A stretch of DNA of 39,692 nt from CAYIRQ01 sp964365905 (GTDB lineage Bacteria; Patescibacteriota; Gracilibacteria; Peribacterales; Peribacteraceae), in the NCBI GenBank assembly GCA_964365905.1, contig CAYIRQ010000001.1:1-39692 (forward strand), read 5' to 3'. The translations under genes and the position numbers were made by a program. The notes beneath the pieces are model-generated. The model searched no databases. It saw only the letters and a list, made by a program, of their open reading frames with translations, and was not told the DNA's origin. Within the stretch, counting starts at the first letter, position 1; each line of letters starts with the position of its first letter. Shown in pieces: positions 29,012-37,545 of the stretch.

Positions 29012-31582
29012 ATGAGCATGGAAACTCCCACATCCAGCTTCCTTGTATTGGCACTCCTGCTGTCTGCCTGTACTCCTGCCATTCCTTCCGGCGGAGGCAC
29101 AAGTCAGAACGTATCTGAACCGGATACGGCTCAGATTGCCTCCGCACCATCAGCGGATGCAGTGGGAGATTTCACGATCACCGGAGTGGTTACAGCCGAT
29201 GCGGCTGGCTTCGGTGAGGACGTGCCGTATAAGGAGCCTACGCTGTCGATCAATCCAAAACTGGCCGCCGATTTCTCGACGGATGAGGTGAAGAACATCG
29301 CTGCCTTGGCAGAGGCATACGGCATCACGCTGAGTGCCAAGGAAAAGCAGCTCCTCTCTCAGCGCAAGTTCCTCATGAAGCGACTCGCGGATACGAACAT
29401 CGTGCCGAAGCTCACCTCCGAGCGGAGCCGTGAGTTCCTGGGTCTCTACAATGCCGTTGCCGGTGGCGATGCGAAGTCGCGAACACAGGCGAATACGCTC
29501 TTCTGGACTTCAGACATCTTCCTGCACTCATACACTCTTCTCCAAGTAGAGCTCCTCAAAGAGATGGAGAACACTGTGTTCGCTCCGGCAATGCGGGCGC
29601 TGAGCAAAAAGTTCTACCAGTCCGCCGCAGAGAAGCTCGCGCAAGTTAAGACCGATGCCGAGCGGATGAAGTGGAGGAAGGCGCGAAATTACTTCGCGGT
29701 TCCCCATGCGTTCTTCTCCACCTCGATTCCGCCGCTCTCGAAGGAGAGCTACGTCGATGCTAATGGCGCGGCACGCGATCCTGCAGCTGTGCGCGATGCG
29801 TTTGAGGAGGAGGACAAAGCTGCCGATACCGAGGAAAAGGCCAAAGCATTCATTGATACGCTCGGCCTCGACGCGGAAAGCAAGGCGGAGGTACTCGCAG
29901 ATCTCCATCGAATTTTCGATCCCCAGGAACCCGATGTGCCTGCGGTCTTCAAACCAGAGTACGACGACTACGCAGCGAAGAAGCAGATTCAGTTTAAAGT
30001 CGATTTTTCGCAGTTCACGCCCCGCAGCCACTACACGAGTAGTTCCTTCCGCAGGCAGTATTTCCGCGCGATGAACTGGTACATCCAACTGCCATTCTTC
30101 GTGGAGAGTGATCCGCTCACGGACTATGCCTTCGCGATCAGCCAGCTCATGGCCGAGCATCCTGAGCAGCTCAAGAGTTATAGCCTCCTGGAATCCACGA
30201 TCAATTTCATGGTGGGCACGAGCGATGACCTGATGCCCGTGGACTACCTGAATGCGCTCGAGGCAACGAAGGGGAAGCCGGACCAAACGGCAGAGATCCG
30301 CTCCTACCTGCTCAAAACGAAGCAGCCCAAGATCAAGAGCATCGCAGCACAGTATCCGACTGTCGGTGAGAAGCAATCCGCTGATGTCCTCGCTGCGACA
30401 ACCGGCATGCGCTTCTTCAGCGGCAAGTTCATCATGGATTCCTACTGGACGGGCTACCTGACGCAAGGAGATGAAGCGCCGCGCCCAGGCTACCCTGCCA
30501 AGCTACCGCCGATGGCCTCGTCCCTCCAAGTGATGGCACTGCTCGGCTCGGAGTATGCCAAGCAGAAGATCCCGACCCTCGATTTCTACACACCGCAGAA
30601 CGGCAAGGCGATTGAGAAGGCCATGAGCGAGCTTGCGCAGGAAGTGCAATCGATGACGGATGCCGACTGGCGGGAGAACGCCTACACGACAGCGCTCTGG
30701 ACGATCAAGGGACTCTTCGACTTCGAGCAGAAGCATCGCAAAGAGCTTCCGCTCTTCATGCAGAGCGAAGCCTGGCCTGCCAAGACCCTCCAAACTGCAG
30801 CGGGGTTCTGGACGGAGGTGCGTCATGCGGTACTCCTCTACGCAAAGCAGTCGTTTGCGGAACTCGGCGGTGGCGGCCCATGCGATCCGCGCGAGGTTCC
30901 CGATCCGGCTAAGGCGTACATCGAGCCGCAAGCACTCGCCTACAGGCGTCTCAAGTATCTTGCGGAGAGGACACACCAAGGCCTCCGGAATCTCGGCTTC
31001 ACACTGCAGAACTTCCAGCCGCTTGAGGCGTACGTCTCTGCCATGGATACGGTCATTGCGTACACCGACAAGGAGCTTGCGAATACTGTTCTTACCGAGA
31101 ATGTTGTTGAGCAGCGCCACGATGAGCCCGATCAGCCAGGCGGCAAATGCATCTGGTACGAGATCACGCAGAGCGACTGGGAGACGCTGCGCAAGGAGCT
31201 GATCAATCAACTCGACGCGGCACTGCCGATTCCTGTTGAGGGGCGTGTGCTCTCCGCGAAGGATAAGCGCGCTGCCATCGTGGCAGATGTGCACACCGGC
31301 GGCGATTCGCTGAACCCCCATCAGATCCTCTACGAAGGAACTGGCGTGCCCTACGTGATTCTCACTGCCGTGAAAGATGCGAATGACCCGCGCCTGGGGA
31401 TTGGCTTCACCTACTCGCAATTCGAGTTCCGTGAGCCGCTGGGCGGCAAGCGCCTGACGGACGAGGAGTGGCAGACGCGGTTCTACGAAGGTGAGGATGA
31501 GAACAACCCCTTCCAGTACACCGCTCCCTCGATATGGCCGCAACTCAACAGCTGGTACGCCCCCCTCTTCCCATCGCAGTAA
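29012..31582 (+). CDS. DUF3160-family lipoprotein
   Basis: 856 residues from the ATG at 29012; a frame from 28946 adds an unlikely leader. Lipoprotein signal: MSMETPTSSFLVLALLLSAC, lipobox LSAC. The DUF3160 family motifs run through the mature part: TPRSHYTSSSFRRQYFRAMN, MVGTSDDLMPVDYLNAL, GMRFFSGKFIMDSYWTGYL, MASSLQVMALLGSEYA, YTTALWTIKGLF, TEVRHAVLLYAKQSFAELGG, YIEPQALAYRRLKYL and IVADVHTGGDSLNPHQILYE. It is probably tethered to the outer face of the membrane. The family has no established activity. The stop overlaps the next gene by 49 bases, so the two are co-expressed. Confidence 0.9.
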   Translation: MSMETPTSSFLVLALLLSACTPAIPSGGGTSQNVSEPDTAQIASAPSADAVGDFTITGVVTADAAGFGEDVPYKEPTLSINPKLAADFSTDEVKNIAALAEAYGITLSAKEKQLLSQRKFLMKRLADTNIVPKLTSERSREFLGLYNAVAGGDAKSRTQANTLFWTSDIFLHSYTLLQVELLKEMENTVFAPAMRALSKKFYQSAAEKLAQVKTDAERMKWRKARNYFAVPHAFFSTSIPPLSKESYVDANGAARDPAAVRDAFEEEDKAADTEEKAKAFIDTLGLDAESKAEVLADLHRIFDPQEPDVPAVFKPEYDDYAAKKQIQFKVDFSQFTPRSHYTSSSFRRQYFRAMNWYIQLPFFVESDPLTDYAFAISQLMAEHPEQLKSYSLLESTINFMVGTSDDLMPVDYLNALEATKGKPDQTAEIRSYLLKTKQPKIKSIAAQYPTVGEKQSADVLAATTGMRFFSGKFIMDSYWTGYLTQGDEAPRPGYPAKLPPMASSLQVMALLGSEYAKQKIPTLDFYTPQNGKAIEKAMSELAQEVQSMTDADWRENAYTTALWTIKGLFDFEQKHRKELPLFMQSEAWPAKTLQTAAGFWTEVRHAVLLYAKQSFAELGGGGPCDPREVPDPAKAYIEPQALAYRRLKYLAERTHQGLRNLGFTLQNFQPLEAYVSAMDTVIAYTDKELANTVLTENVVEQRHDEPDQPGGKCIWYEITQSDWETLRKELINQLDAALPIPVEGRVLSAKDKRAAIVADVHTGGDSLNPHQILYEGTGVPYVILTAVKDANDPRLGIGFTYSQFEFREPLGGKRLTDEEWQTRFYEGEDENNPFQYTAPSIWPQLNSWYAPLFPSQ

Positions 31583-33198
31583 GGAGGATCTGCATCGCGT
31601 CTCTCGGGCTTTTCCTGCTTGCTTCCTGCATACGAGAGGAGAAGCCTACGACGCTTGATATCCCTCTCGGAAGTGCCGAGCTGCACACAATCTTCCAAGG
31701 ACTATATGACGCTGCGCAGCTACCCCCACGCGGCAGAACTCCACCAGTGCCCTTAGTCATCGTTCCGCATCACCTCACGGCTGCCGTGACCATTGCAGCC
31801 GGTATTCAATCAGTACAACCAGAGAAACCCTCCTCTGTTCTGCTTCTTTCCCCAGATCATTTCGATGCCTGTCCCACTTTGCTCTGTACAGGGAACATCC
31901 GTTTCCAAAGCACATTTGGGACAACGGAGCCGGATGCAGGTGTACTCAACGTGCTCCGTGCTTCGCCTCTTGTCTCCGAGCAGAGCGCGATGTTTCGACG
32001 GGAACATGGCATGCACGCTATTGTCCCTTTTATCGCGCATCTGAACCATGGAACACGAGTGACTCCACTCACGATAGCTATTCGCCCCGATTGGAAGGCG
32101 CAACGTGAAGCATTGCTCGCGCTCATCCGCCGCGCCATGGAACAGAATGTCACCCTCGTTATTAGCAGTGATTTCTCTCACTACCTTCCGCTCCGAGAGG
32201 CGGATGCCGAAGACGAGAAGACGGCAAAAGTACTCTTCTCGCGTGATTTTGATGGCATTGCGCGGCTCGAGAACCCCGCACAGAGTGATTGTCCCGCTTG
32301 CCTCTGGCTTGCCGCAAAGATCGCCGATGCGCGCAATGCCTACAATCCTTCCATTCTGCTCCACACGAATTCCGCGCGGCTGCTGCAGGAGGAGTCATCT
32401 CCATCAACGACCAGCCACTTCTCCATCGCATTCTACGAGAATGCGGCACTGTCGTCGGAGGATGCAGCATTCGCGGGAGATGTCACTCTTTCGAGAGCTA
32501 CAAGTGGAAGTCTGCTCAACCCTCCCCAGGGAGTGAGAGCATTCTGGGCAGGGACAGGACCGCGCATCGTGAACCTGGAAGGGCCACTACAGGAGCGTTG
32601 TCTACCGCAAGCGAATGAGTACATCTTCTGCAATCCTCTATCCCTATGGAAACAACTGCACCCCCTTGCGACGCACTGGGGAATAGAGAATAACCACAAG
32701 CTCGATCAGGGCGAGCGCGGATATAAGCAGATACGAGAGCTCATCGAACGGGAGGGAGAAATTCCTCTCAGCGAAGATGGCATCTTGGTTGATGGGATTC
32801 GCATCTTTGCCCTCACCAATGTCATGAATCCTGTATCCGAGGAGGAAGGCGATCTTGCTGGACAATACCGGAGAGTCATTCAGACCCTTCGCAGAGGGAG
32901 CGGCTCCGCGCTGCCGCAGGTCATATTCGTCCACGCAGGGACGGAATACCAGGCACTTCCTTCTGAGGAAGAGCAGAAGTATCTACGCAGCTTCGTGGAT
33001 AACGGGGCGATGGCGGTCATTGCGGCTCACAGCCATGCGCCAAGTGGCATGGAGATGTATAAGGGCGCTCCGATTTTCCATGGCTTAGGAAACTTCGTAT
33101 TCGATCAGCATGATCGTGCAGAGACATCCACGGCGAAGGTTGTGAGGCTACGGCCGGAAACGAGTGGTGTCTCATTTGAGACCCTCGTGGCGCGATAG
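31534..33198 (+). CDS. Memo-like and CapA-like fusion lipoprotein
   Basis: A 554-residue protein. The N-terminal leader ends in a lipobox (IASLGLFLLASC). Residues ~70-300 resemble AmmeMemoRadiSam-B/Memo proteins: VIVPHHLTAAVTIAAG, SVLLLSPDHFD, REHGMHAIVPFIAHLNHG and VTLVISSDFSHYLPLREAD. Residues ~310-554 resemble the CapA metallophosphatase-like domain of poly-gamma-glutamate capsule synthesis: RIVNLEGPL, VIFVHAGTEYQALPSEEEQK, AVIAAHSHAPSGMEMYKGAP and IFHGLGNFVFDQ. Both halves have metal-site histidines. The start overlaps the DUF3160 gene by 49 bases; an AAGGAGG lies inside the frame (31581-31587) but no standard start follows it. Function in the envelope is likely but unproven. Confidence 0.85.
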   Translation: MAATQQLVRPPLPIAVRRICIASLGLFLLASCIREEKPTTLDIPLGSAELHTIFQGLYDAAQLPPRGRTPPVPLVIVPHHLTAAVTIAAGIQSVQPEKPSSVLLLSPDHFDACPTLLCTGNIRFQSTFGTTEPDAGVLNVLRASPLVSEQSAMFRREHGMHAIVPFIAHLNHGTRVTPLTIAIRPDWKAQREALLALIRRAMEQNVTLVISSDFSHYLPLREADAEDEKTAKVLFSRDFDGIARLENPAQSDCPACLWLAAKIADARNAYNPSILLHTNSARLLQEESSPSTTSHFSIAFYENAALSSEDAAFAGDVTLSRATSGSLLNPPQGVRAFWAGTGPRIVNLEGPLQERCLPQANEYIFCNPLSLWKQLHPLATHWGIENNHKLDQGERGYKQIRELIEREGEIPLSEDGILVDGIRIFALTNVMNPVSEEEGDLAGQYRRVIQTLRRGSGSALPQVIFVHAGTEYQALPSEEEQKYLRSFVDNGAMAVIAAHSHAPSGMEMYKGAPIFHGLGNFVFDQHDRAETSTAKVVRLRPETSGVSFETLVAR

Positions 33199-33264
33199 GA
33201 GAATAGATCTCCCTGGAACAACGATATCCCCATAGACCATGGGTCGCTTTCGACCAAAACATTC

Positions 33265-33356
33265 TGGCGGAGAGGGAGGGATTCGAACCCTCGATACGGT
33301 TTGACCCGTATACCACATTAGCAGTGTGGTGCTTTCGGCCACTCAGCCACCTCTCC
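33265..33356 (-). tRNA. tRNA-Ser (anticodon GCT), CCA encoded
   Basis: A 92-nt gene with acceptor GGAGAGG/CCTCTCC, a long variable arm typical of tRNA-Ser, anticodon loop CTGCTAA (GCT, reads AGY codons) and T arm GAGGGTTCGAATCCCTC. Discriminator G and an encoded CCA follow. It has its own extended -10 just upstream. Confidence 0.95.
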
Positions 33357-33367
33357 GTGGCACCTGT

Positions 33368-33376
33368 AGTGTAGCA
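33368..33376 (-). promoter_or_regulatory. Extended -10 promoter motif for tRNA-Ser(GCT)
   Basis: On the minus strand TGCTACACT ends 12 bases before the tRNA 5' end at 33356, fitting a short precursor leader. Confidence 0.5.
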
Positions 33377-33384
33377 AAGAGATG

Positions 33385-33474
33385 TGGCGGTGGGGGTGGG
33401 ATTCGAACCCACGATCCCCTTGCGGGGATAACAGTTTTCAAGACTGCCGCCATAGACCACTCGGCCACCCCACC
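33385..33474 (-). tRNA. tRNA-Ser (anticodon TGA), CCA encoded
   Basis: A 90-nt gene with acceptor GGTGGGG/CCCCACC, a long variable arm, anticodon loop CTTGAAA (TGA, reads UCN codons) and T arm GTGGGTTCGAATCCCAC. Discriminator G and an encoded CCA. It lies 28 bases upstream of tRNA-Ser(GCT). Confidence 0.95.
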
Positions 33475-33480
33475 ACAGGT

Positions 33481-33489
33481 ATCGTACCA
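33481..33489 (-). promoter_or_regulatory. Extended -10 promoter motif for tRNA-Ser(TGA)
   Basis: On the minus strand TGGTACGAT ends seven bases before the tRNA 5' end at 33474, so transcription could begin at the mature end. A possible -35 (TTTCCA, 33507-33502) is at a short 15-bp spacing. Confidence 0.45.
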
Positions 33490-33533
33490 TTTCTGCAGAG
33501 TTGGAAACGATGAGCAGACCGAGGTGTTTCTGA

Positions 33534-34043
33534 CTATCGCGTCACTTCAATCACCGGCGGCTCCCCTTCTCCGCCCTGTCCCTCGGCCTCCGCATCGCAC
33601 GCGCCGACGCTTACGATGCCGTATTCATCGCGATTCACGTAGTAGCGACTTTCGCTGCGGTTACCGGTTTTCGGATCTTCCGGAATCGTTTTGAGGTATG
33701 GTCGAAGATCAGTGACAAAGGACCGGAACACACACTCCGTTTCCGCGATCGGCTGCTTCGCGCACGTGAGTTCAGAGCAAGGTTTTGCCCGTTCACCAAT
33801 AATCTGGACAGTCCCAAAATCTTCATCCATCGCAGGAAGAACACCATCGTGATCGAACTGGTATTTCTTGATGGCTTCGAGAATCGCGGTGATATCGACC
33901 CACCGCGTCGCATTTCGTGCCGTCTGCAAGCGTCGTGCCGGATCAATGGCAACGAAAACCGTCGAAGCAACGACGGCGATCATCGCAACGACCATAATGA
34001 GTTCGATCAATGTGAATCCGGATCTGTTGCAGAATGCTTTCAT
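33534..34043 (-). CDS. Type IV prepilin-like protein
   Basis: 169 residues from the ATG at 34043. The prepilin signal CNRSG|FTLIELIMVVAMIAVV (G|F cleavage, Glu5) is followed by the N-terminal helix and DPARRLQTARNATRWVDITA, then LEAIKKYQFDHDGVLP. A disulfide-type region (PCSELTCAKQP, C) and a C-terminal RYYVNRDEYGIVSVGACDAE follow. It is a major or minor pilin for the pilB/pilC system on the opposite strand. It is a close paralogue of the 34084-34605 gene, so a tandem duplication. Confidence 0.9.
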   Translation of the reverse strand: MKAFCNRSGFTLIELIMVVAMIAVVASTVFVAIDPARRLQTARNATRWVDITAILEAIKKYQFDHDGVLPAMDEDFGTVQIIGERAKPCSELTCAKQPIAETECVFRSFVTDLRPYLKTIPEDPKTGNRSESRYYVNRDEYGIVSVGACDAEAEGQGGEGEPPVIEVTR

Positions 34044-34047
34044 AGCG

Positions 34048-34075
34048 AACAACGAAGAACGAAGAACGAAAAACA
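34048..34075. repeat. AACGAAGAACGAAG simple repeat between the two pilin genes
   Basis: Repeated GAACGAAGAACGAAAAAC units; the minus strand reads as a pyrimidine-rich TTCGTTC run immediately upstream of the 33534-34043 pilin start. It could affect translation of that pilin. Confidence 0.45.
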
Positions 34076-34083
34076 AAGATTTG

Positions 34084-34605
34084 TCATCTACTCACTTCAA
34101 TGACGGGGACCTCGCCTTTTCCTCTCTCCCCTTCCCCCTCCTCATCGCACGCTCCCACGACAATGAGGCCATCGCTATTGCGGTTCACGTAGTATCGGGT
34201 GTCGGCAGGGCTCCCATTGCCGGGATCCACGGGCAGGCGCTTGAGATACGGCGTGAGATCTCCTTTCAGTCCTGAGGCATAGCACTGTGCTTTCGGGAAG
34301 GAAACACCGGGACAGAAAGAAGCGAGATCCTCACAGGAGGACGTGCTGTTTCCGATGAGCTGCACGCTCTCCGAAAGCGAATCGATCGCAACGGATGTCC
34401 GTGGAAGACTCCCCCCATGATCCACCTGATACGTTTTGATTGCTTCGAGAATCGCCCGCGCATCCGTCCACCTCGATGTATTACGCGTTGCACTCAATCT
34501 GCGTGCCGGGTCTACGGCAACGAAGACGGCAGAAACCACGATCGCGATCATTGCGACCACGATAATCAGCTCGATCATGGTGAAACCTCGGCGAAGTCCC
34601 GCCAT
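34084..34605 (-). CDS. Type IV prepilin-like protein, paralogue
   Basis: 173 residues from the ATG at 34605 (a longer frame to 34716 runs through repeat-like sequence). The prepilin signal is GLRRG|FTMIELIIVVAMIAIV. Next DPARRLSATRNTSRWTDARA, ILEAIKTYQVDHGGSLP, a Cys-pair region (SCEDLASFCPG) and RYYVNRNSDGLIVVGACDEE. It shares the plan of the downstream pilin throughout, including the variable central loop and acidic tail. The start codon sits in the loop of a hairpin (34596-34613), which may limit its translation. Confidence 0.88.
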   Translation of the reverse strand: MAGLRRGFTMIELIIVVAMIAIVVSAVFVAVDPARRLSATRNTSRWTDARAILEAIKTYQVDHGGSLPRTSVAIDSLSESVQLIGNSTSSCEDLASFCPGVSFPKAQCYASGLKGDLTPYLKRLPVDPGNGSPADTRYYVNRNSDGLIVVGACDEEGEGERGKGEVPVIEVSR

Positions 34606-34613
34606 TGCGGGAC
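34596..34613. repeat. Hairpin containing the start codon of the second pilin
   Basis: GTCCCGC (34596-34602) and GCGGGAC (34607-34613) form a 7-bp stem; the minus-strand ATG (34605-34603) lies in the CAATGG loop. A further small stem (CGGGT, ACCCG) lies at 34619-34631. It looks like another dispersed palindrome, but its position could regulate translation. Confidence 0.55.
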
Positions 34614-34729
34614 GTAGACGGGTGAAACCCGGTTGGGAAGCGCCTTTTTGCCGCATAGTTCGATGGGGGAGAGTACAAGGGGAGGTCTTTTGCCGCCATC
34701 CCGGTGACATAGGCAAAATGTCGTTTTTC

Positions 34730-34738
34730 TGCTATAAT
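34730..34738 (+). promoter_or_regulatory. Extended -10 promoter motif for the pilB operon
   Basis: TGCTATAAT, a consensus extended -10, lies 26 bases before the pilB ATG at 34765, in the gap between divergent pilin and pilus-assembly genes. No good -35 is seen at the usual distance. Confidence 0.55.
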
Positions 34739-34764
34739 TACCTGATTTATACCCGTTTTGCGGC

Positions 34765-36483
34765 ATGCCCGCGGAAATAAACATCAAAACTCCCCAAACC
34801 GGCGAAAAGGCACTCGACCGGGCGGTCGTCGACATGCTCCTGCAGAGCGAACTCCTCGATGCAGACAAAATCCATGCACTGACGGAACGAAGCTTCGGAG
34901 ATGAGGCTGCCTTCGAGCGTCTGCTCCTCAGCGAAGGACACATTTCAGAGGAGCAGCTGACGTGGGTGAAATCACAGGCGTACGGCGATGCCTTCGTGGA
35001 CCTGCACCGTCAATCCATTCCTCAGGAGGTCCTCAGCGTCCTGCCCGCAACCTTCGCGAAGAAGCAACGCGTTGTTCCTTTCCGGGAACCGGATGGTGCC
35101 ATCTCCTTCGCAGTCGCATCGGGAACATCCAGAAGCATTCGGCGCATTCTCCGAAAGAAATTCGGAATGCAGGTGCGCATCGCTTCCGCGATGGAATCGG
35201 CCGTGGCCGAGGTGCTCACGCGTTATGACGGAGGGTTTCAGGAGCGATCCGCAAAGATTCTCGCGCGCTATCAGGAAGCAAAAGTGGGAGGAGCCATGGA
35301 TGACGATACCGTTCCCGCGCTCGTGGATGCACTCTTGCTCCATGGCGTGCAGGACGGGGCATCCGACATTCACCTCGAGCCGCGAGCGAAAGATTGCGCC
35401 GTTCGGGTGCGTGTCGACGGCGTTCTCCGGATTCTTCTTCGCTATGCCATCGATATGCACCCCCTCCTTGTTCTGCGGATCAAGGTGCTCGCGGGTCTCG
35501 CAACGGACGAACACACGGCTCCGCAGGACGGAAAGTTCGCATACATCGGCCCCGATGGCAAACAGGTGGATGTCCGTGTCTCAATCGTCGCGACCACGCA
35601 CGGAGAAAAGATCGTCTTGCGTCTCCTCCTCCCACAGAATTGGGCGCTCTCGTTTGAACACTTGGGACTGAATACGCACGATCGCGCACTCCTCACCAGA
35701 GAAATGGAGCGTTCCTGGGGAATGATCCTTGCAACAGGCCCAACGGGATGCGGTAAGACAACGACGCTCTACTCCGTTCTTTGTGCCCTCAATTCCGACG
35801 ACGTGAATCTGGCAACAATCGAGGATCCCGTGGAATACGATCTTGCGGGAACGAATCAGATGCAGGTAAATGAAAAGTTCGGGATCACGTTCGCGACGGG
35901 TCTCCGTTCCATCGTGCGTCAGGACCCGGATATCATCCTCGTCGGAGAAGTCCGTGACCCTGATACCGCCAGCATTGCCGTGAACGCTGCGATGACCGGT
36001 CACCTCGTGCTCTCGACCCTGCACACAAATGACGCGGCGACCGCCATCATCCGTCTGCGGAACATGGGCGTGGAACCGTTCCTCATCTCCTCGACCGTCA
36101 ACATGATCATCGCACAACGTCTTGTGCGGAAGATCTGCGTGCAGTGTCGAAGCAGTATCGAAGTGTCTGCTTCTGAGCTCACGAAATCCATCTCCGAACA
36201 CAGTGCGAATCACATTCTGCGGAAACGCGACTCGGTTCGTTTGTATCGCGGCAAGGGATGCGACGCCTGCGCAGGAACGGGATATCGCGACCGTACGGGA
36301 ATCTTCGAGGTGATGATCGTCACCGATGCCATTCGTTCGCTCGTTGCAGAAAGTGCTGATGCGGAAGTGATAGAGAAAGCGGCGATTCAGGGGGGGATGA
36401 CGACGATGCTCGATGACGGTCTGGAAAAAGCCGTGGAAGGAATCACGACACTGGAAGAAGTTCTTCGCGTTATTCGTTCCTAA
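34765..36483 (+). CDS. pilB: Type IV pilus assembly ATPase (PilB/GspE)
   Basis: A 572-residue cytoplasmic motor that drives pilus extension. The N-terminal domain (~15-150; KIHALTERSF, SQAYGDAFVDL) is of GspE N-type. The catalytic part has SDIHLEPR, Walker A GPTGCGKTTTLY, Asp box IEDPVEYDLAGTNQMQVNEK, Walker B ILVGEVRDPDTA and HLVLSTLHTNDA (His box). A zinc motif with CVQC and CDAC is near the C-terminus (CRSS..CDACAGTGYRDRTG). It heads the operon pilB-pilC-pseudopilins, with its own extended -10 promoter. Confidence 0.96.
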   Translation: MPAEINIKTPQTGEKALDRAVVDMLLQSELLDADKIHALTERSFGDEAAFERLLLSEGHISEEQLTWVKSQAYGDAFVDLHRQSIPQEVLSVLPATFAKKQRVVPFREPDGAISFAVASGTSRSIRRILRKKFGMQVRIASAMESAVAEVLTRYDGGFQERSAKILARYQEAKVGGAMDDDTVPALVDALLLHGVQDGASDIHLEPRAKDCAVRVRVDGVLRILLRYAIDMHPLLVLRIKVLAGLATDEHTAPQDGKFAYIGPDGKQVDVRVSIVATTHGEKIVLRLLLPQNWALSFEHLGLNTHDRALLTREMERSWGMILATGPTGCGKTTTLYSVLCALNSDDVNLATIEDPVEYDLAGTNQMQVNEKFGITFATGLRSIVRQDPDIILVGEVRDPDTASIAVNAAMTGHLVLSTLHTNDAATAIIRLRNMGVEPFLISSTVNMIIAQRLVRKICVQCRSSIEVSASELTKSISEHSANHILRKRDSVRLYRGKGCDACAGTGYRDRTGIFEVMIVTDAIRSLVAESADAEVIEKAAIQGGMTTMLDDGLEKAVEGITTLEEVLRVIRS

Positions 36484-36489
36484 TGTTCT

Positions 36490-37545
36490 ATGCTTCCGCT
36501 TCTTGCCCGACGCGCGACACCCATGGAAGTGCTCACGCTCATGCGCAATCTTTCCGTGACGCTCAAGGCGGGCGTGCCGCTCACGCGGGCGCTCGCGCTC
36601 TTCGAACAGGATTCCCCTCTGCGACTGCGTCCGATCCTGCGGCATCTCCGGCGGAGTCTCGAGACCGGTCACCCGCTCGCACAAGCTCTTCAGAGTTCTC
36701 CGCGCGCATTTCCTCCACTCGTGATCAACCTCGTGCGCACCGGTGAACTCGGGGGAACGCTGCGGGAAAATCTGGAACAGATCGTTAAGCATCTAAAAAA
36801 AGTGCTGGATCTCAAGCGCAAAATCCGCAGCGCCATGATGTATCCGATGTTCGTCCTCATCGCGCTCGTCGGGCTGGGACTTTCGGTGAGCACGCTCGTA
36901 CTTCCGGAGCTCCTTCCGCTCTTTGAGTCTCTCGACGTCGAGCTGCCGTGGACCACGCGCCTTCTCCTCAAGCTCGCCGCATTCTTTGAACTCTACAGTT
37001 TTCCCTTCACGGTCGGCGTCTTTTCCTCGATTATTCTTCTCTTTGCGCTCTCCCGCCTCGAAGCCGTTCGTTCATTTCTCCATCGCTGCACGCTGCTCCT
37101 CCCCTATGTCCGCGTGCTCCAGAAGCAATCCGCGATCGCCTACATTGCGGGCACTCTCGCAACACTCCTCCGCAGCGGTATTCCGATTCAGGAAGCCGTT
37201 CTTGCGACCGCTGATGCGACGAATAATCGCGTGTTCCGTCGCGCACTCCAGAAAACGCTGCCCGCCATCAAATCCGGTCATACCTTCGCGCATGCGCTTG
37301 CTGAATCGGGAAAGCTGTTCCCCGACATGACGGTCGCGCTCGTCGATATCGGCGAGAGTACCGGCACGCTCGTCGAAACCATGGAATATCTCGCGGAGTA
37401 TTACGAAGGCGAAGTGGATTATTCCATGCGGAATCTCACGGTGGCGCTCGAACCGCTCCTTCTCATCCTCATCGGTTTGCTCGTCGGCGGCACGGTTCTC
37501 TCGATTATTACCCCCATCTACGATGTCACGGGAAGCATTCAGTAG
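36490..37545 (+). CDS. pilC: Type IV pilus inner-membrane platform protein (PilC/GspF)
   Basis: A 351-residue polytopic membrane protein on which pilin subunits are assembled by PilB. Two T2SSF domains: the first begins LMRNLSVTLKAGVPLTRAL and LVRTGELGGTLRENLEQI, and the second is IAGTLATLLRSGIPIQEAV with LVDIGESTGTLVETMEYLA. Hydrophobic segments lie at ~115-140, ~165-190 and ~320-345. It starts seven bases after the pilB stop and overlaps the next gene by 23 bases. Confidence 0.95.
   Translation: MLPLLARRATPMEVLTLMRNLSVTLKAGVPLTRALALFEQDSPLRLRPILRHLRRSLETGHPLAQALQSSPRAFPPLVINLVRTGELGGTLRENLEQIVKHLKKVLDLKRKIRSAMMYPMFVLIALVGLGLSVSTLVLPELLPLFESLDVELPWTTRLLLKLAAFFELYSFPFTVGVFSSIILLFALSRLEAVRSFLHRCTLLLPYVRVLQKQSAIAYIAGTLATLLRSGIPIQEAVLATADATNNRVFRRALQKTLPAIKSGHTFAHALAESGKLFPDMTVALVDIGESTGTLVETMEYLAEYYEGEVDYSMRNLTVALEPLLLILIGLLVGGTVLSIITPIYDVTGSIQ

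Noticed and set aside
29528..31543. Two long minus-strand frames (312 and 346 aa)
   Set aside because: Antisense to the DUF3160 gene, which has conserved family motifs across the whole region.
35581..36792. Minus-strand frame (403 aa)
   Set aside because: Antisense to pilB and pilC and without any family signature.
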